Position numbers and translations under genes: made by a program. Positions 1 to 7,423 of a stretch of DNA of 51,561 nt are shown here, piece after piece. The DNA is from an uncultured Lachnospiraceae bacterium (lineage in GTDB: Bacteria > Bacillota > Clostridia > Lachnospirales > Lachnospiraceae). Position 1 is the stretch's first letter, and every line of letters starts with the position of its first letter. Under the pieces are notes generated by a model. The model saw only the letters and a program-made list of their open reading frames with translations, was not told where the DNA came from and searched no databases. The stretch covers positions 14,412 through 65,972 of the forward strand of contig CAJUII010000007.1 of assembly GCA_910586405.1 (NCBI GenBank), in the 5' to 3' direction.

Positions 1-123
1 CTCTGTATCCTCCTTTGTCTCTTTAGGATTGGTATTTGCATATACACCATTGCTAAACATTACTACTGCAAGACCTACCCCTGCAATCACCCCTGCATAC
101 CTTAACTTTTTTATCCTGTTCAT
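1..123 (-). CDS. N-terminus of a secreted protein, cut by the window edge
   Basis: The ATG at 121-123 follows an AGAGGA ribosome site and reads 41 codons to the window edge without a stop. The product begins MNRIKKLRYAGVIAGVGLA and continues through a hydrophobic stretch to VYA-NTN. This is a classic signal peptide: basic N-region, about 18 hydrophobic residues, and an A-x-A-like cleavage site near residue 29. The mature start is rich in Thr, Lys and Glu. The function cannot be told from the visible part. A sigma-A-like promoter at 252-280 probably drives it through a leader of roughly 120 nt. Confidence 0.75.
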   Translation of the reverse strand, partial: MNRIKKLRYAGVIAGVGLAVVMFSNGVYANTNPKETKEDTE

Positions 124-211
124 ATTCTAATCCAATTCCTCTTTTGCTGCCCTGTGTCCATACAGCAGAAACCTATCAACAGTTCAGGCTCTCAATCTTC
201 TCTGCACCTCG

Positions 212-233
212 AACTTTGTTACAACTTTGTTAC
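212..233. repeat. 11-bp perfect tandem direct repeat in the leader of the first gene
   Basis: The 11-mer AACTTTGTTAC occurs twice head to tail (212-222 and 223-233). It lies about 12-33 nt downstream of the predicted start site of the promoter at 252-280. Two GTTACA elements one helical turn apart resemble the binding format of OmpR/PhoB-type response regulators, whose direct repeats have an 11-bp period. The role is inferred only. Confidence 0.5.
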
Positions 234-251
234 ATATTAATTACAAAATTT

Positions 252-280
252 AATATAACATCTCAAATACAATCTGTCAA
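252..280 (-). promoter_or_regulatory. sigma-A-type promoter for the secreted protein gene at the left edge
   Basis: On the minus strand TTGACA (275-280) and TATATT (252-257) are separated by exactly 17 bp, an almost consensus vegetative promoter pointing toward the ATG at 123. The predicted start site is near 245. Confidence 0.7.
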
Positions 281-334
281 TAACAAAATTCGTCCGTAAA
301 AATACCAAAATCCCCCAACAATATCAAAAAACTC

Positions 335-1282
335 CTACAGTCTGTGATAGCGTTTGCCCTCCGCGATATCCTTCTCCATTTGCATCTTTAACGCATCGAC
401 TCCGTCAAAACGCATCTCCGGCCGCTTAAAACGCAACAGATAAACCGCCATCTCTTCCCCATAGACATCCCTGTCAAAATCATAAATATACGTCTCAACG
501 CCCATCACTGAACACTCATCTACAGTGGGTTTTGTTCCGATATTTGTGATTGACGGAAGTTTTTTATGATAGTATGGCATTTCATTGTCCCTGCCGTGAA
601 AAATGACATAGGAATAGTAAACACCGTTAGGCGGCAGAAGCTTTTCCTCCGGCGGCAGCAAATTCACCGTCGGCATACCAATCGTGCGCCCCAACTGTCT
701 GCCGTGTATGATTTCTCCGCCCACATGATACGGTATACCCAGCAGATGTGCCGCCAGCTCCATGTTCCCTTTACGCACCTCCTCGCGGACATAGCTAGAA
801 CTGATCTCCTTCCCCTCATAGGATACCTTCTCAATCAAAATGATCTGGTAGCCGCAATCCGGCGCCAGCTCCCGCAGCAGTTGATAATTTCCCGCCCCAC
901 ACTTTCCAAAAGAGACATCCTCACCGGCAACCACACATTTCGCGTGAATCCGATCAACAAGTACCTCTCTTACAAATACTTCAGGCGCCATATCCGCTAT
1001 TTCCTGATAAAAGGGATATTCAATCAAATAATCCACCCCTGCATTTTCAAAAATCCTGCGTTTTTCGTTCAAGGTGGAAAGTTCCTTGACGGAATCCCTG
1101 CTAAAAAATGCTGCGGGAGATGGAACAAAAGTAAATACGACTGTTTTCATCCCTTTTTCCTGCTGTTGTTTCAGCAGCGCCAGAAGCTTTTGATGCCCTC
1201 TGTGAAAACCATCAAATTTCCCAATTGCCGCTGCGGTATTCTCTTCTATATAAAACTCTGTCGTGTTCTCTATGATTTTCAT
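335..1282 (-). CDS. ribF: bifunctional riboflavin kinase / FAD synthetase RibF
   Basis: RibF phosphorylates riboflavin to FMN and adenylylates FMN to FAD in the cytoplasm. The N-terminal nucleotidyltransferase half (about residues 15-170) shows IGKFDGFHRGHQ, the G-x-F-D-G-x-H-x-GH nucleotide-binding motif, and SSSYVREEVRKG, the family's ISSTxxR-like motif. The C-terminal kinase half (about 180-310) shows GRTIGMPTVNL, matching the GRxLGxPTAN flavin/ATP loop. The length of 315 residues is normal for the family. It sits 22 bp after truB at the end of the nrnA-truB-ribF group, the usual clostridial order. No FMN riboswitch is visible upstream. Confidence 0.95.
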   Translation of the reverse strand: MKIIENTTEFYIEENTAAAIGKFDGFHRGHQKLLALLKQQQEKGMKTVVFTFVPSPAAFFSRDSVKELSTLNEKRRIFENAGVDYLIEYPFYQEIADMAPEVFVREVLVDRIHAKCVVAGEDVSFGKCGAGNYQLLRELAPDCGYQIILIEKVSYEGKEISSSYVREEVRKGNMELAAHLLGIPYHVGGEIIHGRQLGRTIGMPTVNLLPPEEKLLPPNGVYYSYVIFHGRDNEMPYYHKKLPSITNIGTKPTVDECSVMGVETYIYDFDRDVYGEEMAVYLLRFKRPEMRFDGVDALKMQMEKDIAEGKRYHRL

Positions 1283-1304
1283 GATCCTCTATCCCATTTA
1301 TACG

Positions 1305-2207
1305 CTATAAAAACATCTTAAATGGTTTCAATACTCCCTCATTTTTTACAAATACATACACTGCCTTAAACTCTCGGCTGCTATTGTACACGCGCAGCAT
1401 ATCCCCGTCCTTCAAAAGAACAGCAGAATCAAAGTCCAACTGACGCGGATACAATTTGTTTCCATTGGAGAGTGCATCCTCAAACGCACGCTTGACGACT
1501 GCCCCTGCGTACTCCATAAATACACTGTCCGGCGCAATCACATACTTTTCATATGTGCCCTGCCGCATCAATTCCTCCATCTGTGAGAGTGTGACAGCAT
1601 CCTCTACCCGAAAGTTCCCGACTCTCGTTCGTTTCAACTGTGCCATCGCTGCGCCGCAGCCAAGCTGTTCACCGATGTCTGCGCACAATGACCGAATATA
1701 GGTCCCTTTAGAGCAGCCTACCACGAATCTGACATCCGGTATATTCATGTCAAGTATCCTGATATATGAAATCTCGACATGGCGCGGCTGCCGCTCTACT
1801 TCCTTCCCCTCTCTCGCTAGCTCATACAGCTTTTTTCCATTGATTTTCAATGCAGAGTACATCGGCGGTATCTGCTCATAGCCACCGACAAAGCTCATGA
1901 TCATATTTTCGATCTCCGACGCGGTCGAAGCCACAACGGACTCCCGCAAAATCCTGCCGCTTAAATCCTGCGTGTCCGTCGTCACACCTAGCCTCATCAC
2001 CGCTTCATATTCCTTGCTTTTGTCTGTCATCAGAGCACAGAGCTTTGTCGCATTGCCAAAACACACAGGAAGAACCCCGACTGCGTCAGGGTCCAATGTT
2101 CCGGTGTGTCCTATTTTTTTCTGTTTTACAATTCCACGAAGCTTTGCCACAACATCATGTGAAGTGTAGCCTGCCTCCTTATAGATATTCATTATACCAT
2201 TGATCAT
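1305..2207 (-). CDS. truB: tRNA pseudouridine(55) synthase TruB
   Basis: TruB isomerises U55 in the T-loop of tRNAs to pseudouridine. The N-terminal half carries the catalytic segment HTGTLDPDAVGVLPVC (about residues 34-49), where the Asp of TLDP is the nucleophile. Further family motifs are YEQIPPMYSALKINGKKLYE and KGTYIRSLCADIG. The C-terminal 70 residues form the small PUA-like domain. The length of 300 is typical. The ATG overlaps the stop of the upstream nrnA gene (ATGA), which indicates translational coupling. Confidence 0.95.
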   Translation of the reverse strand: MINGIMNIYKEAGYTSHDVVAKLRGIVKQKKIGHTGTLDPDAVGVLPVCFGNATKLCALMTDKSKEYEAVMRLGVTTDTQDLSGRILRESVVASTASEIENMIMSFVGGYEQIPPMYSALKINGKKLYELAREGKEVERQPRHVEISYIRILDMNIPDVRFVVGCSKGTYIRSLCADIGEQLGCGAAMAQLKRTRVGNFRVEDAVTLSQMEELMRQGTYEKYVIAPDSVFMEYAGAVVKRAFEDALSNGNKLYPRQLDFDSAVLLKDGDMLRVYNSSREFKAVYVFVKNEGVLKPFKMFL

Positions 2208-3184
2208 TCCATATCCCCATGTTCCTTCATCTGAAGTTCAATCTGCTTTGAAATATTATTGATTGCGTCATGAAATGTTCCATTGATATTGCAGCCTGCC
2301 GCCCTCACATGTCCGCCGCCGCCGAAGAAGGCTGCTACTTTACTGACATCCACATACTTGCAGGAGCGCAGGCTCACCTTGTACTCAAGGTTTCCTGTCT
2401 CATACATGAAAATAGCACACTCAACCCCTTTGGTAACACGAAGCTGATTGACAATTCCCTCGAGATCCTTGGACGTAGCACTATAAAAGTCAAGCGTCTT
2501 TTTATCGATCGCACTGACAATACACTTGCCGCCCATAAACATAATACTCTCGAGAAGCGCTCTGCCCAGCAACTGATTCTGCGCGTAGGTTTTTTCATAA
2601 AACGTCTCGTCGATCACCGCTGGAAAATCAAAACCGTACTCAATCAGCTCTGCGGCAATCCGAAGCGTCTCCGGCGATGTATTGGAATACTTGAAAATTC
2701 CCGTATCATGCGCAATACCTATGTAAACTGCTTTGGCAATTTCCTCATCCATATACTGCTTGTCAAACAGATTATAGACAAGCTCTGCTGTGGAGCTGAA
2801 ACCGGGAATCACATAATTAATATCTCCACAGCCCCGCTCATTGCTGATATGATGGTCTATATTGATGCGCTTTCCGGCATTGGCAAATATCTCTTCTGCA
2901 CCTCCAAGCCTGGACTTCTCACAGTCCAGCGCGATAAATACATCCACCTCACCATCCACAACATAGGTACTGTCTATCTGATCAAACCCTTTGATACATG
3001 CAAATACGCTTGAAGGCTCCTCCAAAGCGACAGTCACATCTGCGTGCGGCAATGCTTTCCTTAGATATAAATACATTGCCAGGCAGGAACCTGTACAGTC
3101 TCCGTCTGGTCTGACATGTCCTGATATAAATATTTTCTTTGCATCTCTACATTCATCTAACAACTGAATCTTTTCCATAATCAT
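2204..3184 (-). CDS. nrnA: DHH/DHHA1 phosphoesterase, NrnA-like oligoribonuclease/pAp phosphatase
   Basis: Members of this family degrade short oligoribonucleotides and pAp with Mn2+. The DHH domain shows GHVRPDGDCTGS, ALDCEKSRLGG and NIDHHIS, giving the metal-binding Asp and His residues. The C-terminal DHHA1 domain shows FGGGGHVRAAGC, the substrate-binding glycine loop. An open frame extends 20 codons further upstream, but AAGGG lies just before the ATG at 3184 (a second ATG is at 3178), so the shorter start is used here, giving about 327 residues. In many Firmicutes it sits between rbfA and truB, as it does here. A strong hairpin precedes it. Confidence 0.92.
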   Translation of the reverse strand: MIMEKIQLLDECRDAKKIFISGHVRPDGDCTGSCLAMYLYLRKALPHADVTVALEEPSSVFACIKGFDQIDSTYVVDGEVDVFIALDCEKSRLGGAEEIFANAGKRINIDHHISNERGCGDINYVIPGFSSTAELVYNLFDKQYMDEEIAKAVYIGIAHDTGIFKYSNTSPETLRIAAELIEYGFDFPAVIDETFYEKTYAQNQLLGRALLESIMFMGGKCIVSAIDKKTLDFYSATSKDLEGIVNQLRVTKGVECAIFMYETGNLEYKVSLRSCKYVDVSKVAAFFGGGGHVRAAGCNINGTFHDAINNISKQIELQMKEHGDME

Positions 3185-3244
3185 CACTACCCTTATATAA
3201 ATCCCTTTAAATTTTATATTTTTACATCTGTGTACATGATACAC

Positions 3245-3282
3245 AAAAGTATCTGGGAAGTCAAATATTCCCAGATACTTTT
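3245..3282 (-). terminator. 15-bp perfect hairpin between rbfA and nrnA
   Basis: Positions 3245-3259 (AAAAGTATCTGGGAA) are perfectly complementary to 3268-3282 across an 8-nt loop. Read on the minus strand, the stem ends in a short T run. It lies 20 bp after the rbfA stop, so it is a likely intrinsic terminator or attenuator of the rimP-rbfA operon. The T tract is short, so it may leak into nrnA-truB-ribF. Confidence 0.7.
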
Positions 3283-3302
3283 TATGATTTATTCATGATT
3301 TA

Positions 3303-3713
3303 TTATTGTTCATGCCATTCTAAACATGAATCATCATGTTCCTCAACATGTCGTTCATCATCTGCACGGTTGATATCATCAATCTTTTTCGACATAGATA
3401 CCCCGTAAGCGATCGACTGGTCAAGGATAAACCTAATTTCCGGCGTGTTCCGCAGATTGATCTTTTTCGCCAAAAGACTTCTGATATAGCCCTCCGCGCT
3501 TCTCAATCCCTCGATCGTATCCCGCTGAGAATCTTCGTCGCCCAACACACTGACCCACGCTTTGCAGGTCTTTAGATCTGGCGCCACCTCCACGGATACT
3601 ACAGAAGTCATAGGGTTGATACGCGGATCTTTGATCTCGCCTCTTATAACCTCTGCCAGAACACGATGCACCTCCCCGTTTACACGGGTATTCTTGACAC
3701 TGTTCTTCCTCAT
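3303..3713 (-). CDS. rbfA: 30S ribosome-binding factor RbfA
   Basis: RbfA binds the immature 30S subunit and helps 16S rRNA 5'-end maturation. The protein starts with the typical NTRVNGEVHRVLAEVIRGEI helix and continues with KDPRI and a KH-like fold containing VEVAPDLKTCKAWVSVLG. The length of 136 is slightly above average because of a short His/Asp/Glu-rich tail. It follows infB by 68 bp, starts at an ATG after GGGAG, and is the last gene before the hairpin at 3245-3282. Confidence 0.95.
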   Translation of the reverse strand: MRKNSVKNTRVNGEVHRVLAEVIRGEIKDPRINPMTSVVSVEVAPDLKTCKAWVSVLGDEDSQRDTIEGLRSAEGYIRSLLAKKINLRNTPEIRFILDQSIAYGVSMSKKIDDINRADDERHVEEHDDSCLEWHEQ

Positions 3714-3781
3714 ATTAATCTCCCATGCCGCCTTTGGCGGCTCAAATCGTATTCCCGTTATCCTTGATATCTTTTTATCAT

Positions 3782-6700
3782 TTATCTTGGTACTTCTACC
3801 ATTATATAGGCCTCTACGATATCAAGCTCCTGCATACTGTCAAAGCCTTCAAACACAAGACCGCACTCAAATCCAGCCTTGACTTCCTTGACATCATCCT
3901 TAAACCGCTTGAGCGAAGCGAGCTCACCCTCATAAATCTGTTCTCCCTCACGGGTGATTCGAATCATGCACCCTCTCTGGAAGATACCATCAAGCACATA
4001 AGAGCCTGCGATATTGCCAACGGCAGATGCTTTGAAAATCTGTCTAACTTCTGCGTGACCGATGACCTTCTCCTCAAATACAGGGTCCAGCATTCCTTTC
4101 ATAGCTGCCTCGATATCCTCAATCGCCTGATAGATCACCTTATATAACCTTACATCGACACCCTCACGCTCCGCTGTTGCCTTTGCCTGTGTATCAGGAC
4201 GCACATTAAATCCAATGATGATCGCCTTCGACGCCGATGCCAGACTCACATCGGACTCATTGATCGCACCGACACCGCCGTGGATACACTTCACAACAAC
4301 CTCTTCATTTGACAGTTTCATGAGACTCTGCTTCACAGCCTCCACACTGCCTTGTACATCTGCCTTGATGATCAAGTTCAGTTCCTTAAGACTTCCAGCC
4401 TGAATCTGTGAGAACAGATCATCGAGGGACATCTTAGCCTTAGTATCTTCAAGAAGCTTCTCTTTATTCTGCGCGACAAAAGTCTCCGCATAATATTTCG
4501 CTTCCTTGTCATTTTCGTGCGCGATAAAGATTTCGCCGGCATTGGGCACATCGCTCAGACCCAGAATCTCCACAGGCATGGACGGACCTGCCTCTTTCAC
4601 GCGTCGTCCCTTATCATCCACCATCGCGCGGACTTTACCGCTCGCCGCACCCGCTGATACAAAATCTCCAACTTTCAAAGTACCCTTCTGCACCAGGATT
4701 GTAGCGACAGGACCACGGCCCTTATCTAACTCAGCCTCGATCACAAGACCTCTTGCGCGCCTGTTCGGGTTTGCTTTCAATTCAAGTACTTCTGCGGTGA
4801 GAAGAATCATCTCCAGAAGCTGCTCAATACCTTCCCCACTCTTTGCAGACACTGGAACAAACACTGTACTTCCGCCCCAGTCTTCCGCAATCAGACCATA
4901 CTCTGTGAGCTCCTGCTTCACTCGCTCAATGTTTGCACCAGGCTTATCAATCTTATTGACAGCGACAATGATCTCAATCCCTGCTGCCTTCGCATGATTG
5001 ATCGCCTCCACTGTCTGCGGCATGACACCGTCGTCTGCTGCCACAACAAGAATCGCGATATCCGTCGAGTTCGCTCCGCGCATACGCATCGCGGTGAAAG
5101 CTTCATGCCCCGGCGTATCCAGGAAGGTGATTTTCTGACCATTGACATTGACAGTATACGCACCGATATGCTGCGTGATCCCTCCTGCCTCCTTATCTGT
5201 CACGTTTGTTTTTCTGATTGCATCCAATAACGATGTCTTACCATGATCTACATGCCCCATTACACAGATAACAGGAGATCTTGGAACCATGTCTTCTTGA
5301 TTTTCGTCCTCTTCTTTTAAGAGCTCCTCTATGACATCTACCTTTACTTCCTGCTCGCAAATAATATCGTATTCAATCGCAATATTCTCTGCTGTCTCAT
5401 ATGGAATCTCCTGATTGACAGTCACAATCTGTCCCTGCAAGAACAGTTTCTTTACAATGGCAGACGGCTGTATCTTCATCTTGTCAGCAAGCTCTTTGAT
5501 CGTGAGGCTTTCCGGCAGCGTGATCACTTTGATCTGCTCCTCAACTGCCTCTTCCGCCTTTTTCTCAGGCTTGATAAACTTGCCCGGCTTATTCTTCCCC
5601 TTGATGTTCTTGATATTCTCGCTATCCTCTTCATAGATCAGGTCTTTGCGGTTGCGTTTATCCTTCTCCTGGCTGATACGGCGTTTTTCCTCATCTCTAT
5701 GCTTCTCGGCATCCTTAATCGGACTTTCTGGCACAAATCCACTCTTGGCTCCCTTGTTGCCAAATCCGCCTTTGTTATCACGACTGCGGTCATTGTCGCG
5801 TCCGCCGTTAAATCCCTGTCCCGGTCTTCCGCCCTGACGCTGTCCGTCACGGCGCTGCCCGTCATTTCGGTTATTGTCGTAAGTCCGCTGTCCGTCACGA
5901 CGCTGTCCATCATTTCGGTTATTGTCGCGGCGCTGTCCATCCCCTCGGTTATTGTCGTAAGTCCGCTGTCCGTCACGGCGCTGTCCATCATTTCTATTAT
6001 TGTCGCGGCGCTGTCCATCCCCCCGATTATTGTCATAAGTCCGCTGTCCGTCGCGGCGCTGTCCATCATTTCGGTTATTGTCATTCGCTCGCTGTCCATC
6101 ACGGCGCTGGTTCTCACCCCGATTGTTGCCGTTATTACTGTCACGTGTGTCATTTTTCTGAGCCGGCTTTGATTCCTCCGGCTTTGCTGCGGGCGCTTCA
6201 CTTCTGACAGCAGACTCCTGTGTCTTTGCAGGCGCTTCACTCCTGACAGCAGCATCCACTTTGTCAGGCACTTCTGTTTTCACTGTAGTCTGTGCTTTTG
6301 CTGCTTCTTCCTTTTTAGGCTGCTCTGTTTTCGCTGTCTCCACCTTGACAGGCTCCGCTGCTGCCGGCTTCTGCACTGGTTTCTCCGCAACAAGGTCTGC
6401 CTTTGCCTCCGCTGCCGGCTTCTTCCCCTCCGCGTTCGCAGTCTTGGACTGCTGCGGCGCTGCCTTCTTATCTGAATGCGCAGTTTTTCGAGGAATCTGT
6501 GCGCCCCCTGGCATCTTGGAATTATGTGGATTGCTCACAAATATAATGCTTCTTTTCTTTTTTACTGTGGTCCCCTCACCAGTCTTGGCAGACGCCTTTA
6601 TCTCCTCCGATACTGCGGTTTTCTCTGTCGTCTTAGGTGCCTCTTCTGACTTAGCAGGTGTTTTCAGCATCTTCCTTACATCTTCTACCTGTCGGTCTTC

Positions 6701-6814
6701 TAATACACTCATGTGGCTTTTTACCTCTATACCTTTATTTTTTAATAATGCAAGGATTTCCGCGCTCTTTACGCCGATCTCCTGTGCCAGTTCATACACT
6801 TTCATTTTTGCCAT
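3782..6814 (-). CDS. infB: translation initiation factor IF-2, with an expanded basic repeat region
   Basis: IF-2 is the GTPase that positions fMet-tRNA on the 30S subunit and promotes subunit joining. The ATG at 6814 follows GAGGAGG and starts MAKMKVYELAQEIGVKSAEI, the IF2_N helical domain; an upstream in-frame start is rejected. A long Ala/Lys/Glu linker comes next, then an Arg/Asn/Asp/Gln/Gly repeat tract (about residues 235-340) and a second IF2_N domain. The G domain shows VMGHVDHGKTSLLDA, DTPGHEAFTAM and NKIDKP, followed by domains II-IV. At 1010 residues it is long for the family because of the linker. It sits in the standard ylxQ-infB-rbfA order. Confidence 0.97.
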   Translation of the reverse strand: MAKMKVYELAQEIGVKSAEILALLKNKGIEVKSHMSVLEDRQVEDVRKMLKTPAKSEEAPKTTEKTAVSEEIKASAKTGEGTTVKKKRSIIFVSNPHNSKMPGGAQIPRKTAHSDKKAAPQQSKTANAEGKKPAAEAKADLVAEKPVQKPAAAEPVKVETAKTEQPKKEEAAKAQTTVKTEVPDKVDAAVRSEAPAKTQESAVRSEAPAAKPEESKPAQKNDTRDSNNGNNRGENQRRDGQRANDNNRNDGQRRDGQRTYDNNRGDGQRRDNNRNDGQRRDGQRTYDNNRGDGQRRDNNRNDGQRRDGQRTYDNNRNDGQRRDGQRQGGRPGQGFNGGRDNDRSRDNKGGFGNKGAKSGFVPESPIKDAEKHRDEEKRRISQEKDKRNRKDLIYEEDSENIKNIKGKNKPGKFIKPEKKAEEAVEEQIKVITLPESLTIKELADKMKIQPSAIVKKLFLQGQIVTVNQEIPYETAENIAIEYDIICEQEVKVDVIEELLKEEDENQEDMVPRSPVICVMGHVDHGKTSLLDAIRKTNVTDKEAGGITQHIGAYTVNVNGQKITFLDTPGHEAFTAMRMRGANSTDIAILVVAADDGVMPQTVEAINHAKAAGIEIIVAVNKIDKPGANIERVKQELTEYGLIAEDWGGSTVFVPVSAKSGEGIEQLLEMILLTAEVLELKANPNRRARGLVIEAELDKGRGPVATILVQKGTLKVGDFVSAGAASGKVRAMVDDKGRRVKEAGPSMPVEILGLSDVPNAGEIFIAHENDKEAKYYAETFVAQNKEKLLEDTKAKMSLDDLFSQIQAGSLKELNLIIKADVQGSVEAVKQSLMKLSNEEVVVKCIHGGVGAINESDVSLASASKAIIIGFNVRPDTQAKATAEREGVDVRLYKVIYQAIEDIEAAMKGMLDPVFEEKVIGHAEVRQIFKASAVGNIAGSYVLDGIFQRGCMIRITREGEQIYEGELASLKRFKDDVKEVKAGFECGLVFEGFDSMQELDIVEAYIMVEVPR
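5843..6110 (-). repeat. in-frame tandem repeat of about 78 bp in infB
   Basis: The DNA encodes about two and a half copies of a 26-residue unit that begins RRDGQRTYDNNRGDGQ and continues RRDNNRNDGQ, flanked by shorter variants. Copies differ by single codons (RGDGQ versus RNDGQ). The tract is in frame, highly basic and predicted to be disordered. Such repeats can gain or lose units by slippage without breaking the frame. Confidence 0.85.
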
Positions 6815-6831
6815 ATTTTTCCTCCTCACCC

Positions 6832-7164
6832 TCACGATTCACAGATTGATGACTGTTCCAAATGCTTCATTATAGATTTTGCGAAGTTCTCATCTGTAAT
6901 TGCAAGAGATGATCGCATAGCTTTACCGATTGAACGTCCAAGCTCCTCTTTTGTTCCAAAAAAATATCTTGGTACTTCGTAAAACTCACACATATTGGAA
7001 AACATCTTCTTGGTATTATCCGATGCATCCTCCGACACAATAACGAGCCATGCTTTACCGCTCTTTATGCTCTTGTCAGTTGCAAATTCTCCACTCACTA
7101 TCCTGCCTGCCTTCATCGCAAGCCCCAGCATGGAATATACCTTATTTGAGTATTGCTTATTCAA
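6832..7164 (-). CDS. ylxQ: L7Ae-family ribosome-associated protein YlxQ
   Basis: This is a small RNA-binding protein of the L7Ae/L30e fold (K-turn binder), common between ylxR and infB in Firmicutes. It shows MLGLAMKAGRIVSGEFATDKSIKSGKA, then VIVSEDASDNTKK and a late segment VPRYFFGTKEELGRSIGK, the usual L7Ae sequence order. The reading frame opens with TTG at 7164 (TTGAATAAG), which overlaps the ylxR stop by 8 nt. AAAGGAG lies about 10 nt upstream, so a TTG start with translational coupling is likely. The length is 110 residues. Confidence 0.88.
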   Translation of the reverse strand: MNKQYSNKVYSMLGLAMKAGRIVSGEFATDKSIKSGKAWLVIVSEDASDNTKKMFSNMCEFYEVPRYFFGTKEELGRSIGKAMRSSLAITDENFAKSIMKHLEQSSICES

Positions 7165-7423
7165 ATACTTCTATCTCCTTTGTCAGACTGTCATATATTT
7201 CATCAGGTACCGGCATCTTGAAGGCCCTGTCAAGTCCTCTTGATTTCCTCGCTTTCTTCATACACTCCGGGGCAGGGCATATGTATGCACCTCTGCCATT
7301 CTTTCTGCCCGTAGCATCCAGAATGATGCCCTGATCCTCTGTGCGAAGCACCCGTATCATTTCTTTCTTGCTCTTCATCTCACCACAGCCGATACACTGT
7401 CTCATCGGAATCTTTTTTGCCAT
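7157..7423 (-). CDS. ylxR: YlxR family RNA-binding protein (DUF448)
   Basis: YlxR is a small nucleic-acid-binding protein; some homologues have been linked to RNase P modulation. The sequence shows PMRQCIGCGEMKSKKEM and DATGRKNGRGAYICPAPEC, the family's conserved Cys pair and GRGAY(I/L)C signature. The length of 88 is typical. Its ATG abuts the nusA TAA stop directly, and its 3' end overlaps ylxQ, which shows tight coupling within the nusA operon. Confidence 0.93.
   Translation of the reverse strand: MAKKIPMRQCIGCGEMKSKKEMIRVLRTEDQGIILDATGRKNGRGAYICPAPECMKKARKSRGLDRAFKMPVPDEIYDSLTKEIEVFE

Noticed and set aside
124..334. FMN riboswitch near ribF
   Set aside because: The region is downstream of ribF on its strand, and no conserved RFN segments are seen here or upstream of the operon.
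566..1321. A 251-codon plus-strand frame opposite ribF
   Set aside because: Antisense to a full RibF with all motifs; no promoter, no ribosome site and no recognisable protein pattern.
5638..6255. Alternative frames across the IF-2 repeat (Met/Thr/Asp-rich on minus, Ser/Val/Ile-rich on plus)
   Set aside because: Periodic DNA of infB leaves other frames open; infB itself continues cleanly through the region.
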